Made by a program: the position numbers and the translations under genes | Notes under the pieces: model-generated | Seen by the model: the letters and a program-made list of their open reading frames with translations, nothing else | Database searches by the model: none | What the model was told of the DNA's origin: nothing | Part shown: piece by piece, positions 52,826 to 60,369 of the stretch | Numbering within the stretch: position 1 is the first letter of the stretch | How the letters are laid out: each line of letters starts with the position of its first letter | DNA from: Panacagrimonas sp052389915 | Lineage (GTDB): Bacteria > Pseudomonadota > Gammaproteobacteria > Nevskiales > Nevskiaceae | NCBI GenBank assembly: GCA_052389915.1 | Contig: JBQTHL010000013.1 | Span: 1-64,000 of the forward strand | DNA: 64,000 bases | Reading direction: 5' to 3'

Positions 52826-52916
52826 GTAGGAGGGGCGTAAGCCCCGACAGGCGCTCGCAGCACGAACCTTGGCTGGGCATTCGGACGGGCAGTCGGGGTT
52901 TACGCCCCTCCTATAC
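52826..52916. repeat. Dispersed hairpin repeat between dps and the SDR gene
   Basis: The arms GTAGGAGGGGCGTAAGCCCC (to GAC) and GTCGGGGTTTACGCCCCTCC (to TATAC) are near-perfect inverted repeats about 43 bases apart. The right arm overlaps the 3' end of the SDR gene, whose TAG stop (minus strand) lies at 52911-52913 inside the repeat. It belongs to the same family as copies at 19931, 28753 and 54830. Confidence 0.8.
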
Positions 52917-53891
52917 GCCGACCTGCTTCTGCTTGCGGTAGTAGCCGAAGATCTCGTTGAGATCGCGCCGCGGCTTCCAGCCGAAGGTTTCGCGGAACAG
53001 CCTGCCGTCGATCACCACCGGGTACTTCAGGAAATTGATCATGTACGGCGGGAAGAACGCCTTCCAGTTCAGCAGGCGGCTCCACAGCTTTGGCAGCAGC
53101 GGCGGAATCGAGGGGATGGGCAGCTTGCTGCAACCGCACTGCTCCACCGCCACCTGGTATGCCACGTAGTCTTCCGCGGCCACGTTGTAGATGCCGGGCT
53201 TGTTCTGCTCGAAGGCCATGACCAGGGCTTCGGCCATGTCGTCCACGTGCAGGAACTGCATCATCGGCGAGAAGCCGATCAGCACCGGCACCAGCTTGCG
53301 CGACAGCAGCATCGACATCGTGTTGCGCACTCCGGGGCCGAGCACGTTGCAGGGCCTCAGGATGGTGATGTTCAGCTCCGGCTGCTTCCACAGGAAGATG
53401 TTGGCAAGCGATTCCACCTCCACCGAATCCACCAGGTCCTGGGTGACCTCGGAAGCCTTGAGCGGATGGTCCTCGTCCAGCAGCGCCGGGTTGTAGGGCG
53501 AGGCGCCGTAGACCATGTACGTCGAATGGATCAGCACCTGGCCGACGCCGTATTTCGTGCACAGCTCCAGCAGTTTCTTGGTGCCGAGCACGTTGGCGTT
53601 GTAGCGCCGGTTGCGGTCGGACTCGTGAGCGAAGATGCGGCCGATATGTAGCACCGCGTCGATCCGGTGCTCGCGAAAAATGTCCTCGAAGCCGCGTTTG
53701 TGAATCTCCACCTTGTAGGACGGAAGGCCGGCGTCGGTTTCGACCTTGCGGCGAAAGTCCACCGCGACCACGTCGTAACGCCCGTGCAGGCGGCTGATCA
53801 CGCGCTTGGCGAGCGAGCCCGCGGCGCCGGTGACGAGCACGGTTTTCCGGGCAGCCTCGGACTTGCGTTGCTTCGATGTGGTGGCGGCCAT
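52911..53891 (-). CDS. NAD-dependent epimerase/dehydratase (extended SDR)
   Basis: 326-residue extended short-chain dehydrogenase. The Rossmann motif is VLVTGAAGSLAKRVISRL (about 19-36), and the active-site Tyr-x3-Lys equivalent lies in STYMVYGASPYNPAL (about 122-136), where Lys is replaced. Substrate is unknown; it may act on nucleotide sugars or lipids. The C-terminus is basic (GYYRKQKQVGV). It overlaps the upstream acyltransferase gene by one base, suggesting a shared lipid-related role. Confidence 0.82.
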   Translation of the reverse strand: MAATTSKQRKSEAARKTVLVTGAAGSLAKRVISRLHGRYDVVAVDFRRKVETDAGLPSYKVEIHKRGFEDIFREHRIDAVLHIGRIFAHESDRNRRYNANVLGTKKLLELCTKYGVGQVLIHSTYMVYGASPYNPALLDEDHPLKASEVTQDLVDSVEVESLANIFLWKQPELNITILRPCNVLGPGVRNTMSMLLSRKLVPVLIGFSPMMQFLHVDDMAEALVMAFEQNKPGIYNVAAEDYVAYQVAVEQCGCSKLPIPSIPPLLPKLWSRLLNWKAFFPPYMINFLKYPVVIDGRLFRETFGWKPRRDLNEIFGYYRKQKQVGV

Positions 53892-54742
53892 CAGAAAATT
53901 CGCGTTCGTTCGGACAGACCCTGGTCGATCAGATTGCGGATCGCGTTCTTGACCGTCTCGACCCGCGCTGTGACTTCCGTTTCGGAACAGGCCCCGGAAT
54001 CGAAATGGATCGGCTCGCCGAAGTTCAGGTACACCCGCGCGGGTAGCGGTACCAGCAACGGCATGATGGGGATATAGGGCACGCCGAGCAGCTTGGCGAG
54101 GAAGTCGATGCTGCCGAGCGAGATCATGGTTTCCTCGCAGCCGACGACGCCCACCGGGATGATCGGCGTCTTGTGCGCCATCGCCAGGTGCACGAAGCCG
54201 TTGCCGAAACGCTGCAACTGGTAGCGCTTGCGGAAGGGCTTGCCCGAGCCGCGTACGCCTTCGGGAAACACGATGATGGTTTCGTCGGCCTCAAGCATCT
54301 TGGCGCAGTTGAGCGGGTCGCCGATTACCGCGCCGATGCTGTTGAGCAGATTGCCCACGAAGGGCACGGTCGGCAGAAAGCGCTCGACCATGGCGCGCGG
54401 CGCGCGCGGACCGTGTGGATTGGTCAGCAGGGCGTAGGCGACCAGCACGCCGTCCATCGGCAACTGCCCGCTGTGGTTGCCGATGATGAGCGCGCGGCCG
54501 ACGGCCGGCACATTCTCCAGGCCATGCGCGACCACCCGGAAGTAGCGCTCGTACAGCAGCCGGGTGATTCCCACGCCGAGCTTGACCTTGTTCTCGTCGT
54601 AGCCCCAGGCGTCGTGACCGAAGCTGCCGACCTTCTTGGGAATACGGTCGATCAGCTCTTCGATTTCCGGCGTGACGACTCTGCGGGCGATTTCTTCCCG
54701 CAGCCTGAAATCCTTGAGCGCAGCGAGGCCGGGCAGCTTCAT
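53891..54742 (-). CDS. PlsC-family lysophospholipid acyltransferase
   Basis: 283-residue membrane-associated acyltransferase. The acceptor motif is GNHSGQLPMDGVLVAY (HX4D, about 91-106), the FPEG motif is IIVFPEGVRGSGKPFRKR (about 154-171), and a hydrophobic patch PIIPVGVVG follows. These match 1-acyl-sn-glycerol-3-phosphate acyltransferases and relatives; the exact acyl acceptor is unknown. It forms an overlapping pair with the SDR gene downstream. Confidence 0.87.
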   Translation of the reverse strand: MKLPGLAALKDFRLREEIARRVVTPEIEELIDRIPKKVGSFGHDAWGYDENKVKLGVGITRLLYERYFRVVAHGLENVPAVGRALIIGNHSGQLPMDGVLVAYALLTNPHGPRAPRAMVERFLPTVPFVGNLLNSIGAVIGDPLNCAKMLEADETIIVFPEGVRGSGKPFRKRYQLQRFGNGFVHLAMAHKTPIIPVGVVGCEETMISLGSIDFLAKLLGVPYIPIMPLLVPLPARVYLNFGEPIHFDSGACSETEVTARVETVKNAIRNLIDQGLSERTRIF

Positions 54743-54829
54743 ATCCAGGATCGAGCCGGTTCGTTGCCCGCCTGATGAATTTTGGTGTCGATCAACCTAC
54801 TGAAACCCCGCGCCGGCGTCGAATGTGCC

Positions 54830-54955
54830 GTCGCGGACATGGCCCGCTTCTATCAAACAAGCTCCCCGCGCAGGAGGGGCTCCGCCCCGACAGGCACTCG
54901 CAGAACGGGCCGCGGCTCGTCGTGAGAACGCCCGTCGGGGCGTAGCCCCTCCTAC
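54830..54955. repeat. Large copy of the dispersed hairpin repeat
   Basis: This fills most of the 310-base gap before the acyltransferase gene. GTCGCGGACATGGCCCGCTT, CTATCAAACAAGCTCCCCGC and GCAGGAGGGGCTCCGCCCCG are followed after about 42 bases by the inverted arm GTCGGGGCGTAGCCCCTCCT. A degenerate extension continues to about 55035 (GGGCCATGCCCGCGACAG). The left half matches the reverse complement of the copy at 28753-28870 almost exactly. Confidence 0.82.
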
Positions 54956-55052
54956 AGCTTGCTTCGCGCTTACGGCGCAATCCGCGCTGATGGCTCCTGC
55001 AAACGTCGGCTTTCGTAGGGCCATGCCCGCGACAGACCACGCGAACAATCCC

Positions 55053-56405
55053 TCAGCGCGTGCCCATGGTACGCAGCGCGTCCGGCGTGAAGTCCGCCGG
55101 CGTCAGCGGCGAACGGTCGTAGACCTTGGCCTCGTCGTTGCGGAGTTCCAGCGCGATGTAACGGCCCGACTGCAAGTCGTGATGGACCTCGAGGCCCGGA
55201 GCGAGGAAAGGGACGTCGTAGTACTGGTAGGTGTGCTGCTCGTCCACTCTCCACAACTGGTCGCGGTTGTCGTACTTGTCTGCCACCAGGACGATCCAGC
55301 TATCCTCGTCGATATACATCACGCGCTTCTTGTACACGTGCGAAGTGCCGGACTTGAGATTGGCTTCGACTTCCCACACGCGATGCAACTCGTAGCGCGC
55401 CGGATCCGGGTTGACGTGACCCTTCTGCAACACGTCCTTGACCTTGATCGTATTGCCGTTGATGACATAGCTGTTGTAGGGCACGTACATCTCCTTCTTG
55501 CCCACCAGCTTCCAGTCGTAACGATCGGTGGCGCCGTTGTACATGAAGAAGTCGTCGTTGGTGCGCAGGCCGTCTCCCGCCGTGCCCGGATTGTCGTAGG
55601 ACACGTTGGGTGCAAGCCGTACGCGCCGCTGGCCGGGGTTGTAGCTCCAGGCCTTGCGCGGCTGCGTGACCTGGTCGGCGAACTCGTGCACCAGCAGGAT
55701 GGAACCGGCCAGACGCGCAGGCTCCGTGATGACCTGCAGGAAGTAGAACAGCAGATTGTTCTCGCGATCCGCCGGCTTCTTCTTCTGGTTGGAGTAGACG
55801 AAGTCGTAGCTGTAGTTGAAGTGCACCAGGTTGTAGTCGCCCGAGGCTGTCACCGGCGCTTGCGACCAGGACGTGCGATAGGTGTCTCCCTTGTAGGCGC
55901 CTATGTGATTCCAGATCGCCTCCAGCCCGCTCTTGGGAATCGGGAACGGGGTGCCGCCGGTGGTGCCGGTGAAGCCCACTCCGTTCTCCACCAGCTTGAC
56001 CTTGGTGGCATTGGCCTTGGTCTCGTCGTAGATGCCCTGCGGCATGCCGGCGCTGCGGCGGGTCGGGTAGACCTTCATCTTCCAGGTGGGATAGCGCTTG
56101 AGCAGCGCCATCTGGCCTGGCGAGAGCTTGTCCTTGTACTTCTCCATATTGGCCGCGTCGATGGTGAACAGGGGCTTGTCGTCGGCATAGGGGTCGGGGT
56201 AGTGGCCGCCGGTGACGAAGCCAGCCGGGGGCGTGACGAGGCCGCCGGTCCATGCGGGAATGCTGCCGTCCTTGTTCGCGGCTTTTTCGGCGCCGATCGG
56301 GGTCAGCGTTGTGCCGAGAGTCGCAGCCTCTTCGGCAGAAACCGCAGCCAGGGCTGTGGAGGAAAAGCTCGCCAGCACAACGGCGATCAACAGGTTCTTT
56401 TTCAT
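55053..56405 (-). CDS. DUF1329 family outer-membrane-associated protein
   Basis: 450-residue exported protein. A signal peptide (KKNLLIAVVLASFSSTALAA) precedes a beta-rich domain of the DUF1329 type (TPIGAEKAANKDGSIPAWTG, LSPGQMALLKRYPTWKM, and KRVMYIDEDSWIVLVADKYD). The fold resembles LolA/LolB-like lipid carriers. The start at 56405 (MKKNLL) with an SD-like GGAGCC is chosen. It is directly downstream of the DUF1302 porin-like gene, the usual pairing, and likely works with it in moving hydrophobic compounds. Confidence 0.9.
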   Translation of the reverse strand: MKKNLLIAVVLASFSSTALAAVSAEEAATLGTTLTPIGAEKAANKDGSIPAWTGGLVTPPAGFVTGGHYPDPYADDKPLFTIDAANMEKYKDKLSPGQMALLKRYPTWKMKVYPTRRSAGMPQGIYDETKANATKVKLVENGVGFTGTTGGTPFPIPKSGLEAIWNHIGAYKGDTYRTSWSQAPVTASGDYNLVHFNYSYDFVYSNQKKKPADRENNLLFYFLQVITEPARLAGSILLVHEFADQVTQPRKAWSYNPGQRRVRLAPNVSYDNPGTAGDGLRTNDDFFMYNGATDRYDWKLVGKKEMYVPYNSYVINGNTIKVKDVLQKGHVNPDPARYELHRVWEVEANLKSGTSHVYKKRVMYIDEDSWIVLVADKYDNRDQLWRVDEQHTYQYYDVPFLAPGLEVHHDLQSGRYIALELRNDEAKVYDRSPLTPADFTPDALRTMGTR

Positions 56406-56429
56406 GATTTGGCTCCAGGGCACGGACTT

Positions 56430-58286
56430 TCAGAACGCGTAGGAGATGCTGACCGCCAGGAAATCGCGGTCCTCATTCGGATTGGCGTTGCTCGAGAACG
56501 AAGCCGGCTGGCTTGCGTCCCCCGCAAAGACCGTGGGGGCGGTCGCCGGCGGTGTGGGCGGGATGATCGTTCCCGGCGGAATCGGATCGGTCCCCGAGTA
56601 TTCGCGACCGCCGAAGAACGTGGCGTAGCTGATGTCCGCCTGCCAGCGCTGCAAGTAGTTGACGGCCAGTCCCAGGGTGACCGCCTTGGCCTCCTGGTTG
56701 AAGGCCGGGCCCACGCCGTTGACGTCGTGCGCGAACACCAGCCGGGGCGAGAACTGCGCCGGCCCGATCACGTTCTCGAAATCCATGCGCGCGACCATGC
56801 GATACCCCCAGGACGTCCGGTCGGCATAACCGCCGCCGACGCCCTCCTGGCATGAACCGTTGGCGACGGCCGCGATGATGGGCGCGAGGTTGCGGCACGA
56901 GGGAAGGTGCACCGAGGGCGCGTTGAACAGCAGGTCCTTGTCCAGCTCCAGTCGCGTCACCCCGGCCTCGCCCACCACCACGAACTGGCTGGCACCGAGC
57001 GTGGGTCCGAAGGCCTTGGTCGCGGTCGCCTGCGCCTGGTGCGCGTGAATACGCCGGAACCCTTCGGCTTCGCCCGGAGCGAGCGCCGGGTTGACGCCGT
57101 CAGCAACGTCGGTGGTGTTGCCCGGAAGCCGCAGCGCGGCCAGCAGCAGCTCTGTGGAGGCGATCTGCACCGGCAGGTTGGGACGATAGGAATACTCGCC
57201 TTGCAGCGCGATTCCAGCCGGGCCGTCGGTGTTGAAGGACAGGCCGTACAGCTCGATGTTTTCCGGGTACTCCACGAAGTAACTGGAGGTCTGCACCCGC
57301 GTGAGCGTACTGGTCTGGTCGGTGGCACGCGTGCCGGAAATCAGCGGCGAGCGGCTGTGATACTTCAGGTAATACAGACCGAATTCCGAATTGTTGAGCC
57401 AGTCGGCGAAATAGCGCAGCGCGAAACCGAATTGCCCGGCTTTGCGCTCCGGCTGCCGACTGGTGGCGCGGCGTATGCCGAAACCCGCGGTGGTAGCCGA
57501 CACCGGCGTGGCGCCATGCTGATCGTTGCGTCGGCCGCTGCCGACAAAGGCCGTGTCGGAGTCGTCGGAAATCAGGTCGGTGGTGGAGAAGAAGCTGCCG
57601 CGCGGATCGATTTCGATCTCGTCGAAGCCCAGGATCCACAGCGCCTCCGCACTGACGCTGCTGGACAGTGCGGTAGAGGTCCACAGCATCGGCAGCGGCA
57701 GCAGCGCTTCCTTCAGTTCGGATCCTGGCGTGCGCAGCTTGGCCACGTCGATCGGATTAATCACGTTGATGCTGTTGCCGATGAAGGTGCTCTCGCCCCA
57801 GTTCACCACCTGGCGGCCGGCGCGAAGGCTCGCATTGCGGCCGTTGATCTTGAAGTTGGTGTAGGCGAACAGGTCGAGCAACTCGATCTTGCTGACCAGC
57901 CGGTCTTCTCCGCGCTTGCCGAAATTCTCTTCGTCGCTGTCGGCCTGCGAATCGTAGAAGTACGTTGTACGGGCAAAGATGCCGCTACTGGCGTATTGCA
58001 GGTCCAGATCGTGGGTGGCTTTCAGCGCCGTTGAAATCACGTCGCCGCTCTTGTAGTTGAGCTTGCCGTCGTCCTCGTTGACCGAGCGCGCAGTGCCGCC
58101 GTTGGCGATGCCGATCAGTGCGTCGTCGGGATCCTCCATACTGAGCGTGGTGCCCAGCGAAATCGTGGTATCGAGGTTTCCCTTGATCGAGCCCTTTTCG
58201 AACGTGAACGCGTGTGCGCCCAGCGGAATCGTCGCGGCAAGGCTTGCAGCACCCAGACGCCTGAGCTTTTCGAGCTTCGTTTTCAT
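56430..58286 (-). CDS. DUF1302 family outer-membrane beta-barrel protein
   Basis: 618-residue outer-membrane protein. A signal peptide (residues 1-26, ending AHA) is followed by FTFEKGSIKGNLDTTISLGT, the standard DUF1302 start. A long amphipathic-strand region includes SLRAGRQVVNWGESTFIGNS, typical of the family, and the chain ends in Phe (SISYAF), an outer-membrane assembly signal. It pairs with the DUF1329 gene 24 bases downstream. Substrate is unknown; hydrophobic-compound transport is proposed for this family. Confidence 0.9.
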   Translation of the reverse strand: MKTKLEKLRRLGAASLAATIPLGAHAFTFEKGSIKGNLDTTISLGTTLSMEDPDDALIGIANGGTARSVNEDDGKLNYKSGDVISTALKATHDLDLQYASSGIFARTTYFYDSQADSDEENFGKRGEDRLVSKIELLDLFAYTNFKINGRNASLRAGRQVVNWGESTFIGNSINVINPIDVAKLRTPGSELKEALLPLPMLWTSTALSSSVSAEALWILGFDEIEIDPRGSFFSTTDLISDDSDTAFVGSGRRNDQHGATPVSATTAGFGIRRATSRQPERKAGQFGFALRYFADWLNNSEFGLYYLKYHSRSPLISGTRATDQTSTLTRVQTSSYFVEYPENIELYGLSFNTDGPAGIALQGEYSYRPNLPVQIASTELLLAALRLPGNTTDVADGVNPALAPGEAEGFRRIHAHQAQATATKAFGPTLGASQFVVVGEAGVTRLELDKDLLFNAPSVHLPSCRNLAPIIAAVANGSCQEGVGGGYADRTSWGYRMVARMDFENVIGPAQFSPRLVFAHDVNGVGPAFNQEAKAVTLGLAVNYLQRWQADISYATFFGGREYSGTDPIPPGTIIPPTPPATAPTVFAGDASQPASFSSNANPNEDRDFLAVSISYAF

Positions 58287-58460
58287 TGTCGCCTCCAGAA
58301 GTTTTTATATGACAGGTCGATGATGGCGCCTGCCTGCGTGGGTTATGCACCCATTCTGTCCGCGACACAACCCCCGATCTGTGCGCTAGGCAACCAACGT
58401 ACGCCGCCTGGAATAATCGAATGCGGAGCGTCACAGAGGTTCGCGCGAGCCCGTCGCCCC

Positions 58461-60278
58461 TCAGGCGTCGACCGGTGCCGGAACCGCTTCGCTGTTTTCC
58501 CTTTGCTGAAGATTCCACAGCCCGGCATAAGCCTGCTGCCGCTGGAGCAATTCGGCGTGCGTGCCGCGCTCGACCACTCTCCCGTGGTCGAGCACCACGA
58601 TTTCGTCGGCGTCGGTAATGGTGGAAAGGCGATGCGCGATCACCAGGGTCGTGCGGTGCTCGGCGGCGTCGCGAAGCGCACCGAGAATCGCCTGCTCGGA
58701 CTTGGAATCGAGCGAGGACGTGGCCTCGTCGAACACCAGAATCGCCGGGTTCTTGAGCAGAGCGCGGGCGATGGCCACCCGTTGCTTCTCGCCGCCGGAA
58801 AGCTTCAGTCCGCGCTCGCCGACCTGGGTTTGCAGGCCATCCGGCAAGAGCGCGATGAAACGATCCAGGTGTGCGGTCTTGATCGCGCGTTGAAGCTCCT
58901 TAGGACTCACGTCCTGCGCGCCGTAAGCGAGGTTGTAGGCCAGCGTGTCATTGAACAGCACCGTGTCCTGCGGCACCACGCCGATGTGTCGGCGCAGGCT
59001 GTCCTGCGTGACGCTGCGGATGTCCGTTCCGTCGATCCGGATGCTGCCGCCTTGCGGATCGTAGAAGCGGAACAGCAGGCGCGCGAGCGTCGATTTTCCC
59101 GCACCGCTGGCGCCGACCACGGCGAGCTTTCGGCCCGGCGGAATCTCGAAGCTCACCTGGTCGAGAATGGCGCGGTCGGACCGGTAGGCGAACGACACGT
59201 TGTCGAAACGCACCGCGCTTTGGCTCAAGGCCAGCGTCGGCGCGCCCGGTCTGTCGTCCACCTTGGGCTGTTCCTGCATCAGCGCGAACATGCGCTGCAT
59301 GTCCACCAGCGCGCGCCGGATTTCGCGATAGACGAAGCCCAGAAAATTCAGCGGCAGAAACAACTGGATCATGTACGCGTTGATCGCGACGAAATCGCCC
59401 AGGGTCATGCTCTGGTTCGCCACGCCCTGCGCCGCCAGAATCATCATCGCGGTCATGCCGCCGGCCACGATGATCGACTGCCCCACGTTGAGCGCGCCCA
59501 GCGAGGAGCGGTTTCGCTGCTGCGCGTTTTCCCACTCGGCCAGGAAGCGGTCGTATTCCTCGGCCTCGCGTTTCTCGGCGCCGAACAGTTTCACCGTCTC
59601 GTAGTTGAGCAACGAATCGACCGAGCGCTGGCTGGCACGCGAATCCAGGCGATTGGCCTCGCGCACGAACTTGGTCCGCCACTCCGTCACCGCAATCGAA
59701 AACAGGATGTACGCGAGAACCGAAACCGCGGTGATAACGGCAAAGCTCGCGCCGTAATTGACCAGCAGGATGCCCGTCACCAGCGCCAGTTCGAGCAGGG
59801 TCGGCAGGATGTTGAACAGCATGAAGCGCAACAGAAAACTGATGCCCGACACGCCGCGCTCGATGTCGCGCGCCACGCCGCCGGTGCGCCGACCCAGGTG
59901 AAATTCGATATCGAGCCGGTGTAGGTGCTTGAACACATCGAGCGACGCACGCCGCACCGCGCGCTCGGTGACTTTTCCGAACACCACGTCGCGCAGTTCG
60001 GCCAGCAGCACGTTGCCGAAGCGCAGCACGCCGTAAACCAGCAGCAGCGCCATCGGCACCACCAGCACACTGTGTTTGGATCCGTCGAGGTCATCGACGA
60101 TGTGCTTGAGCAACAGCGGCAACGCCACGCCGCTGAGCTTGGCAAGCACCAGGCAGGTCGCGGCTACGAAGACGCGTCCGGGGAATTCCTTCAGGTAAGG
60201 CAGCAGGCTGGCGACGACCTTGAACGAAGGCTGGGTCTGGTCGTGATCGGGAGCTAGGGGGAGATTGTTGGGACGCAT
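58461..60278 (-). CDS. Atm1-like ABC exporter (half-transporter)
   Basis: 605-residue fusion of a six-helix membrane domain and an ABC ATPase. The permease domain includes FHLGRRTGGVARDIERGVSG, the hallmark of Atm1/HMT-type exporters. In the ATPase, Walker A is VVGASGAGKSTLARLLF, the signature is LSGGEKQRVAIARALL, and Walker B leads to DEATSSLDSKSE. Such proteins export glutathione-linked metal or Fe-S compounds. The ATG at 60278 is preferred to a TTG three bases upstream. It is flanked by an iterated repeat that separates it from spoT. Confidence 0.9.
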   Translation of the reverse strand: MRPNNLPLAPDHDQTQPSFKVVASLLPYLKEFPGRVFVAATCLVLAKLSGVALPLLLKHIVDDLDGSKHSVLVVPMALLLVYGVLRFGNVLLAELRDVVFGKVTERAVRRASLDVFKHLHRLDIEFHLGRRTGGVARDIERGVSGISFLLRFMLFNILPTLLELALVTGILLVNYGASFAVITAVSVLAYILFSIAVTEWRTKFVREANRLDSRASQRSVDSLLNYETVKLFGAEKREAEEYDRFLAEWENAQQRNRSSLGALNVGQSIIVAGGMTAMMILAAQGVANQSMTLGDFVAINAYMIQLFLPLNFLGFVYREIRRALVDMQRMFALMQEQPKVDDRPGAPTLALSQSAVRFDNVSFAYRSDRAILDQVSFEIPPGRKLAVVGASGAGKSTLARLLFRFYDPQGGSIRIDGTDIRSVTQDSLRRHIGVVPQDTVLFNDTLAYNLAYGAQDVSPKELQRAIKTAHLDRFIALLPDGLQTQVGERGLKLSGGEKQRVAIARALLKNPAILVFDEATSSLDSKSEQAILGALRDAAEHRTTLVIAHRLSTITDADEIVVLDHGRVVERGTHAELLQRQQAYAGLWNLQQRENSEAVPAPVDA

Positions 60279-60279
60279 C

Positions 60280-60369
60280 AAAAGCAGTTTCCAGTTTCCA
60301 GTGATCGGTTTCCAGTAAAAGCAGTGGCGGTTTCTGGAAACTGGAAACCGGCCACTGGAAACCGCTTTT
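60280..60369. repeat. Inverted and iterated TTTCCAGT repeat
   Basis: The ends AAAAGCAGTTTCCAGT (60280-60295) and ACTGGAAACCGCTTTT (60354-60369) are inverted copies, and TTTCCAGT or its complement occurs several more times inside. The sequence can form alternative hairpins. It fills the gap between spoT and the ABC exporter gene and overlaps the spoT stop codon; it may act as a transcript end. Confidence 0.75.

Noticed and set aside
54825..56855. 676-codon rightward frame over the DUF1329 gene
   Set aside because: Antisense shadow of DUF1329 and part of DUF1302, and it runs through an intergenic repeat.
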